A stretch of DNA of 64,000 nt from Coprinellus micaceus (taxonomy: Eukaryota; Basidiomycota; Agaricomycetes; Agaricales; Psathyrellaceae): contig OX596345.1 of NCBI GenBank assembly GCA_951394405.1, forward strand, positions 1,860,001 to 1,924,000. Direction: 5' to 3'. Below are positions 56,820 to 64,000 of this stretch, in pieces. Position 1 is the stretch's first letter, and each line of letters begins with the position of its first letter. The notes under the pieces were generated by a model. That model did no database searches, was not told where the DNA came from, and was given only the letters and a program-made list of their open reading frames with translations. A program made the translations under genes and the position numbers.

Positions 56820-59526
56820 TTAACCGTCCATGTCAAACAACTCATCGTCATCATTCTGCACCTGCCTCGCCTGCTGCTGTTGCTGCTGCTGATATCCCGG
56901 CTTCGAGATACCAGGGGGAGCCATAGGCGGCGCGTTACCAGCACGCGACGCCGCAGCCGAATACGATAGCTTCCCAGAGGGGAGCTCCGGCAGACCTGGG
57001 GGAGCCCCAGGACCCGCCCCACCCAACTCCCTCTCTCTTCCAGGGGCCATCGCACTTGGAGCGAACCCGTTCGTGTGGGCGTTGATGTCGTTCCTCTGTG
57101 GCAAGGAACTCTTCACGAGGGGAGAGCTGGACATGAAGGTGTTGGCGCCGAGGTGGTACTGCTGCTGCTGGCTCAAGCTCGAAGGGGTGTTTGCCCAGTC
57201 GTTATACCCACCAGGGGCGTTGCTCGACAACGGGTTGTTATTCGAGTAGCTCTCGCTGAGATGGTACCTATCCCCAACACTCCCAACGCCCATTCCGCCC
57301 CCGATACTGCCCACGCCAAACCCTCCATTACCCGGCGTTCCGGGGCTCACGATATTCGTAAGCGGCAAAGCATGAATCCTCGACAACCCAGCCGCAAGAC
57401 CCTGCGGAAGACTCTGCCCGGGGGCATGCGACTGCAACGCCCTGGTGCTGGGACTGAGGACACTGGGCATCGCCAACGGGTCGTCCGCGAGCTCAGAGCC
57501 AAGCGTCGTGCTGGGGTTGTTGATGCCGACACCACCGTGGCCACCATTACCCGGACCGGCTCCGCGGGGACGTGCCATGGACTGTGTGAGGTCGAAGGGC
57601 GATGGAGTGGTGCGGTATGTATGGGAGGTGTTTCCGTGGATGTGGGTGTGCAGGGTCGAGGCGGTGTTCATGCTCGCCGGAATCCCTCTGGAATCGAGAG
57701 GTGAGAGGTAGTTGTTGGCCAGGGTGTTGGTAGTGCCAGTGCCGTTAGCCCCGTTCGCAGTGGCAGGGTATAGCCCGCTGGATCCGCTGGTGCTCCTCAG
57801 TCCCCGACCCAAACCACTAGGCTGACCAGCACCCGTTTGCTTGCCTTTGGAGGCCATATAGGTCTGGTGGAATCCGGGGAGGAAGGCGGCGCTAGCGTTA
57901 CTGGGGCTCATCATGGAAAGAGAGGAGGGGCTCCCGAAACTCATGCTAAGCGCAGCGTCGTCGCCGGGGGTTCCAAGGCCCTGCGAGCCCAGCCCGAGAC
58001 CCTCGAACCGCGCAGAAAGTCCGGAGGTTGATGGCGTGCCGCGATGGTGATTGTTAGGCGAAGCAGGGAGGCCATTAGCGCCTGAGGTATCGGACCAGAT
58101 GGACTTGAGGTCTCCGAGCAAAGACGTCGCGGGTACGGAGCGCGAGTGTCGATGCCCCATCATCATGCCACCGGTACCAGCACCGCCAGGCGTCAGATCG
58201 ACTCCACCTTCGCCGCCTTTGAGCTGGCTCGCGAGCGCACTAAGGCCATGGGGTTGCTGAGAGTTGCTTCGGGACATACGACGATTGCGTTCTTCGGGGG
58301 TGAGGAGATCCGTAAGCGAACCGGGGATGAAGTCCTCCATCTCTTCGTCGACGACGGCCTGCTCAGAGGTTCTGGGGATCTTCCGGAGGTTTCTCGTACC
58401 ACTGAGGTACTCGAAGCCACCATCAGCATCATGGGTAACGCTGGCGCTAAGTCCAGAGGATCGGTGCTGATGAGAAGCAGAGAGGTTGGAAGTGAACGCG
58501 TTGGAAGGTGAGGTTCCCTCGTAAGCGTCGCTGCCCCAGCCCTTGCGGCCACCCATCATGGCAAGCCCACTACCGAGACTGGCAGCCACGCCTCCGGTAA
58601 GGGAATATGAAGAAGCCCCGTAGAACGAGGCCTGGTTTCCTGGGGCGGAGAAGGGGGATGAGGACACAGCTGGCAAAGCACCGTTGAGTCGAGGAGACGT
58701 GCCGGGGGAGAATGTGCCGCCAGCCTTGGAAGGAGATCCGATGGGACCGAAATCGTTTTGGGGAGCCGAAGTCTGTACCGCGTTCCTAGGCACCAAAACG
58801 GGGAGCGCCTGCTGGTCAGAGTCAGACTTGGGCGTCTCCGACTGCTGTTGGTGCTGCTGTTGTGACTGCTGTTCGTCGTCGTCCGGCCTCGCGACGCCCT
58901 CCATATCGTCCAAGGCAGCGAAATCGGTGTCATTCAGGGGAGGCGCAGGTGCGGATTTGGATGGGAAGTTCATAGGGGGTCGCCCTGCCGTCGATGCGGA
59001 ACCTCTTGGAGCAGTCGACCCGCCAGCCAAGAGAGGGTTCTTGCCATTGTGACCCCTGTCCGCGGGTCCGCCCTCACGCTTGGGACCCTTGCCGCGATCC
59101 TTTCCACCGCCTCCACCGCCACCACCCCCTGCGGCGGCTGTGGCCTGCTGGGCAGCCTTCTTGTTCTTCCTGTCCATCGACATGTCCTGGCCGGGGAGGA
59201 CATGGGCCAAAGCACACTTGTGGCCGAACTTGCAGTTGCCCTTTACGAACCAAGCACAGGACTCCTTCTGGCCAGGCTCGGGGAGGTTGTGGGAGAAGGG
59301 GCAGGACGAGCCAGCCGTGCAGCCTCCGACCTTGAAGAACTTGCAGGGCACATGGGAGAGGTCCTTTGCTGTGGCAGGATTAGACTTCGATTGTACACTG
59401 GATTCGGGGCGACGTACACTTTGTATTGGCGTTGGCAGCCTTTTTGGACTTGTCGCCGCGGTCGTGATCATTGCGTTCACGAGTACGTTCACGATCTTGG
59501 TCGCCGTGGGCGTCGACGGCGGGCAT
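56820..59526 (-). CDS. CCCH zinc-finger RNA-binding protein (Lee1/Cps3-like)
   Basis: The start is the ATG at 59526 (MPAVDAHGDQDRERTRERND). An intron with donor GTACGT near 59370-59418 joins ANANTKS to KDLSHVPCKFF. Two tandem CCCH fingers follow: CKFFKVGGCTAGSSCPFSH and CAWFVKGNCKFGHKCALAH, both C-x7-C-x5-C-x3-H. The remaining ~780 residues are low complexity, rich in Gly, Ser, Pro, Asn and Gln, with a Gly run, short Gln runs near 58850 and a Gln run near 56880. The protein ends NDDDELFDMDG. The paired fingers near the N-terminus plus a long disordered tail match fungal Lee1/Cps3-type proteins, likely mRNA binding. A longer frame to 59738 exists but has no ATG and would skip the good intron. 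Confidence 0.83.
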
Positions 59527-59883
59527 TGTGGAGGAATGAGGACGATGGTGCAGAGGGAGATTGGGTGAGCCCGATAAATTGGGCCGTCTGCCCGCCAAAA
59601 ACTGCGAGCCAGGAACACGTGCCGATCCATCACGTAAGCCCCCTGAGTGAAGTACCTTTGAGCCGGCCTCGTCGATACGAGCCTCCTATATCTCTGAAAA
59701 AATATTTTGAGGATTGGAGTACCCGTAGGAGTGTCCAATACATTTTATGTACAGCTTCGCTTCCTCTGTCGACTCTGGGGGCCAAGCCACACCGCAAGGA
59801 GTACACCTAAGGTTAGGGTCAGTGCCTGATTGAGTCAGGTATAATGATAAGATCGCGCTTGTTCACTACCTTCATCCTCGAAA
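59527..59883. promoter_or_regulatory. Bidirectional promoter region
   Basis: 357 bp between the divergent CCCH gene and eIF2-alpha. Both promoters must lie here. No TATA box stands out, usual for housekeeping genes. Confidence 0.5.
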
Positions 59884-61207
59884 ATGCGGTACTACGAACA
59901 AAAATACCCAGAAGTCGACGAGCTCGTCATGGTGCAAGTGCGCCAGATTGCTGAGATGGGCGCCTATGTCAAGCTGGTACGCGCAAGATCATTTTTTCAT
60001 TTATTCCGACCTTACCAACGGAATCTTGCAACTGCAGCTCGAATATGACAACACGGAGGGAATGATTCTGCTCTCGGAGCTCTCCCGTCGTCGTATCAGA
60101 TCAGTCCAAAAGCTCATCCGAGTGGGCAGGAATGAGGTTGTCGTCGTTCTCCGAGTGGACAAGGAAAAGGGTGCGTCCGGACGCGTTCTACTCCATTTTA
60201 CCCAAACTAAAGGAGGGGGAATACAGGCTACATCGATCTCTCAAAACGTCGTGTTTCTCCCGAAGACATCGTGAAATGCGAAGAGCGGTACATGAAGTCC
60301 AAAGCCGTCGCCTCCATCCTCCGTCACGTCGCTTCCAAGATCCCTTCCCTCGGTGCAGATGGCGAGCCCATCGCCAGCGCCGAACCCCAAGACAAGGAAG
60401 CCAAGCGTGCTGCGCGTAAAGCCCGCCAACAGGCTCAAGAAGAGGGCCTCCCCGACCCCGCGGCTGCTGTTGCTGTAACCGGAGCCGTAGGTGCTGATGG
60501 TGAGGTACCCGTGGTGAACAATAATGAGGAGGAGAAGCTGGAGCACCTATACGATACGATAGGCTGGCCTCTGGGTCAGAAGTTTGGACACCCATACGAT
60601 GCCTTCAAGGTTGCTTTGACGTACGTACCCTTCTCTGCTGCTCCAGCTTACATCTAATCTAATCTCCTCCAAGTGACCCCGATTCCGTCTTTTCCACCCT
60701 CTCCACACCCGTCCCCGCATCGACTCTTTCCATCCTCACCTCTACCATCGCCCGCCGTCTCACTCCCCAACCCATCAAGCTTCGTGCCGATATCGAGCTG
60801 ACTTGCTACACCCCCGCCGGTATCGACGCCATCAAGAAGGCACTCCGTGCAGGCGAGAAGCAGAGTACCGACGCCGTGCCTATCAAGGCCAAGCTCGTCG
60901 CGCCTCCACTTTACGTTCTGAGCACAAACGCTACGGACAAGGTACGTTCACTGGTCCACCAACGCAGACCCACTGATTCTGAATACGCCTCTCTCTCCTT
61001 TTTTGTGTGCAGTTTGGCGCCGTGGAGCGCCTTGAAAAAGCCATCGAGGCCATCCAAACCACCATCGAGAGCCAGGGCGGCAACCTCGTCGTCAAGATGA
61101 AGCCCAAGGCCGTCTCCGAGACCGAAGAGCAGGATCTTGCCCAGCTCATGGCCAAGGCAGGCCAGGAGAACGCCGAGGTGTCTGGAGACGAGGAGGAGGA
61201 GGAGTAA
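59884..61207 (+). CDS. SUI2: Translation initiation factor eIF2 subunit alpha
   Basis: Subunit of the GTP-binding complex that brings initiator Met-tRNA to the ribosome. The ATG is at 59884 ([20 protein letters not shown]), with exon 1 ending at 59976 and the first intron 59977-60037. The S1 domain runs through [24 protein letters not shown]; the Ser in [12 protein letters not shown] is the conserved regulatory phosphosite for eIF2-alpha kinases. After the second intron comes [20 protein letters not shown], then a helical domain with an Ala/Lys/Arg-rich insert, [19 protein letters not shown], and the C-terminal alpha/beta domain ending in an acidic EDEEEEE-type tail. Further introns lie near 60620-60674 and 60941-61012. 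Domain order and length (about 320) are normal. Confidence 0.95.
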
Positions 61208-61429
61208 ATTGGGGGTACCAAGTCGTGGACTACGCCTTCTTGTACATACTTGCATTGTGCTCAAGCATTACCATTTTTCTTCTTCTCTTACACCTCTCCT
61301 AGATCTTGCATATGTAAATTCAGCGTGACAAATCACTGTGTGTAGAGCCTCATCTCTGTGATGACGGCACAAGGGTGTCGTAGCTTTGGTTCATCCGGAA
61401 GGCTGTGTAATAACGCCCAGCGAGGACGT

Positions 61430-63540
61430 TTAGAACACCCACAGCTCGTTCACAACATCCATCTGCACCAAGGGTTGCTCTGCCTCTCCGTCTTGCACAA
61501 GCGGTTTGGTAGGGAAGAAATCAAGCCTCCCGGTGCGACCTTCCTCCATCGCCAGAGCCGGCTCCCGCTTGATCTTCCGATTCACCTCGGTATCAAAGAG
61601 CTATGCGTAGAGCTATGCGTCAGCGTCAGCGCGGTTGAGCGGGATGGACACTCACCGTCGTGTAGGTATGATCCAAAAAGTCTTCCATCGCATACCCAGG
61701 CTTTGTGAAAGCCTCGTTGAACACCATACTCAGCGTCGACACGGTCGAATGGTAGTGGTTCCTGTGGGAGTAGAGCTCCCAAAGCGAACTATCGAGGGCC
61801 CCTGTGGTTAGGGGGTTGGATTCTGAGGCATTGAAGGGGTCTATGTGGTGAATGATGTTAGCAACCCGGACATACCCCAGGAGGCAAAGAGGGGCTGAGC
61901 GAAATACACCTTCGAACCCAGGGTCGGCATCTCGATGGATCATAACCATCAATGCAGGATGCTTCTTGAGGACGTTGTAAGTGAAGGGAATGATCATGAT
62001 GATGGCGGCGGGAGGGGCATTGAGTGAAAGGCGGGAGAGTCGCTTGATGAAGGAGGCAAGAAGGGTTGCGGGAAGATGCCTGAAGCACTTGTCAGGGCCG
62101 GGACTTGCCAGAGGGAAGTTAGTGGACTTACGTAGAGCTGAGGAAGAGTTCCGTCATACGGAAGAACCGTGCGCGGTGCTTGAGGTGCAGGACATCTCGG
62201 TCGAGGAAAGCGTAGAGGCGGGTGTAGAAGGAAGGGTAGTCGAGGTTGTAGTCTCTCATCAACGTAAAAAGGCCATTCAACGCGAGAAGGCCCAAAGATC
62301 CTCCTGCACTGTAGTCAGTCAACCGCCATCCAGGAAAAAAATCGTCACTCACCATGATCCACACAACCCGCAATCCAATCCATGGCGAGAATCGCTCGGG
62401 TAAGATGTGGTAGGACGCCTCGGTGCATGACATTTAACGCCCTGATCGCCACACTCCTCCTTACTTCCTCGTCCTTCGCCGCATTTAATCTCGGGAGAAG
62501 GGAAAGCCACGCCCTGGTGAACACTGCTTTGTGTGAGGGTAACGAATGGAGGCTCTGGTGCACGGTCAACTTGTGCAACCGCGCCGCGGGACTCTTGCTC
62601 TTCTTAGAGTCGTCTGCAGGTGTCGGTTCGTCGAAAAACTTGCGCCAGTCATCATCATCCTCCTCGCCATTCTCGGGTGACTCGGGGAGAGCGTCGTCGT
62701 CGTCGTCGTCTTCAGGCCCAATCTTTTTGGGTTTTGGGGGCTTCGCACCAAGCTCGGCCACCCACCACTCGTTGAGCTCTTCCTTATCCGTGGGGAAGGT
62801 TTGCAGTCGTTCGAGGATGGACAAGAGGTTCTTCGCCGTGCTGATCTGCCCTGCGGGAGCCTTTTCGAGGACGTTCGCGCATTCGCGTAGGAAGAACCAC
62901 CGGATGTCATCGTACACGCTGAACCAGGTTTCATAGAACTTGTCGAGGACGTCTGGGTCGATTTCGGAGGGCTTGCCGTCTCTTGAAGTGCTAAGGAGGA
63001 GCCCGGAGACGATTTTGCGAAAGTGGGAGAGGTGGAATTCAGGGCGGGGGGATGAGGTACTTGACGCGGCGGTTTGGGCCGTGGAGAGGTGTTTTTGGAG
63101 CGAGAAGAGGATTTGGAGGGATGACGTCTGAAATACGTAAGTTTGGGGCGTCATATAGAGTGAGCTGTACTCACCCTGAGGATCTTCTCGTCGTCCTTTA
63201 GCAATACAACCAAGAAATCCGTATATGAGTGCAACCTCTCCCACAACCACGCCTTGACCGCCTTCGCAGGTCCATCGCCCTGAATACTGAGCTTGCCAGC
63301 GGATATGATGAGAGTAAATGTCCTGTAAAGTGCGTAGATTCCCTTTGACAGCTCCTGAGGCTCCAGACCCTTCCCCACAACGAGGTCCACGAGGTCGGCT
63401 AGTTTGTTCAACGAACTGTTGGCTTGAACCGCAGCAGCGAGCTCGTCCTCGAGAGATTTGATTTCAAAGACCACACCCGAGCCATGGTCAAGCTTTCGTC
63501 GCTTCTTGGACTGTTGAGGTAGAGACGTTGGTGCCGGCAT
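61430..63540 (-). CDS. NOC4: Nucleolar ribosome-biogenesis factor Noc4
   Basis: Nucleolar partner of Nop14 required for 18S rRNA maturation and 40S assembly. The ATG is at 63540 (MPAPTSLPQQSKKRRKLDHG), with a basic nuclear signal. A helical N-terminal domain has FTLIISAGKLSIQGDGPAK. The middle contains an acidic EDDDDDD and EEDDDD linker (GTC repeats near 62694-62710). The conserved C-terminal CBF/Mak21 domain follows: AVFTRAWLSLLPRL, ALLALNGLFTLMRDYNLDYP, YPSFYTRLYAFLDRDVLHLK, RFFRMTELFLSSTHLPATLL, FIKRLSRLSLNAPPAAIIMI. It ends NELWVF. Introns lie near 63133-63175, 62315-62352, 62085-62130, about 61810-61875 and 61602-61655. Tail exon edges are approximate. Confidence 0.92.
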
Positions 63541-64000
63541 CTTGGTTCAATGATCCCGGGTGAGGGAAAACTGGACGGGCGCTTCTTCTTTGTTTGTTTG
63601 TGTTTCATCTTGAGGCCGTCACCATCGGGGGAAGTTGATCTCAGGCGCTCGGACTCAATATGTGCTCTTGGTTCAGAACGTTCATCTCGGACTCTTGGAA
63701 AAGGAAACACCACTCTGGAAGAAGCCCCAAACGCCATGGAACCCGGTAGCCAACTCCATTCATCATGAAATTCGCCGGTGCACTTGACGCCCACAGCTTC
63801 CAATCCAGTGTTCTATGGAAAGGGATGTCGTATCGTCCTCCTGAGGCGTTTCCGTGTAGCCCGAAGGAAGGCCTAAATTGAATGAACTGAGGCATGTTTC
63901 TCCCTACGCGTTTTTGGAGCGGCTATCTGGCTTGTGCTTCAAGGGGCCCCTCTGTAGGCTCACCCGTATCGTTCAGAATGCCGCATCCATCTGCCACCAC
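63541..64000. other. Upstream of NOC4 to window end
   Basis: 460 bp. A minus-strand ORF of 84 codons with an ATG at 63895 (MPQFIQFRPSFGLHGNASGG) is open but unrecognised and could be chance. The window ends in non-coding sequence as far as I can tell. Confidence 0.4.

Noticed and set aside
59527..59738. N-terminal extension of the CCCH protein
   Set aside because: It begins without ATG and reads through an intron with a near-perfect GTACGT donor; the ATG at 59526 splices cleanly into the zinc-finger exon.

Overview
The window is nuclear DNA from a filamentous fungus, most likely a basidiomycete of the Agaricomycetes. Almost every gene is broken by several introns of about 45-65 nt with GT(A/R)NGT donors and YAG acceptors. 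Genes sit on both strands with no operons. The set includes fungal kinetochore, Tup1, Noc4 and eIF2-alpha genes, secreted M43 proteases and F-box relics. Placement nearer the Rhizoctonia/Ceratobasidium group is only a guess from gene style. No tRNA, rRNA or CRISPR was found. Exon edges were worked out by eye from splice sites and family motifs.

Layout. 0.3-3.6 kb: kinesin (+). 6.7-7.7 kb: protein with a possible Med25/SPOC-like barrel (+). 9.9-12.7 kb: coiled-coil protein (-), divergent from the kinetochore gene sos7 (13.6-14.8 kb, +). 15.8-24.1 kb is an accessory, secretion-rich block: a precursor with three tandem cationic peptide modules (+), a metallothionein (-), a GH27 alpha-galactosidase (-), a second cationic-peptide precursor (+), and an M43 metalloprotease copy that has lost its catalytic glutamate (-). 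24.6-27.7 kb: ribokinase (+) and aldo/keto reductase (-), convergent. 27.85-28.27 kb: a 422-bp MITE. 28.7-33.9 kb: a large EF-hand plus ZZ zinc-finger protein (+). 34.7-36.9 kb: TUP1 (-). 39.1-46.3 kb: four tandem M43 metalloprotease genes (+). 46.6-48.3 kb: an F-box pseudogene (-). 49.8-51.2 kb: an orphan proline-rich protein (+). 51.9-54.0 kb: a partial duplicate of TUP1 carrying only the WD40 part (-). 54.9-55.6 kb: DJ-1/PfpI protein (-). 56.8-63.5 kb is housekeeping: a CCCH zinc-finger protein (-), eIF2-alpha (+), NOC4 (-).

The most unusual content is the pair of small secreted precursor genes at 15.8 and 22.1 kb. Both have a signal-peptide exon, module exons bounded by phase-2 introns, cationic segments set between very acidic spacers rich in 'ER', and a shared core promoter (a TATA box exactly 31 nt ahead of a 17-nt motif that differs at one base). 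In the first gene two whole 180-bp exons encode identical protein while differing at 19 synonymous positions. This suggests a polyprotein that releases repeated bioactive, antimicrobial-like peptides; the activity itself is inference. The second notable theme is duplication: a tandem protease family with one catalytically dead distant member, and a TUP1 duplicate whose WD40 coding region stayed about 98% identical while its flanks diverged.
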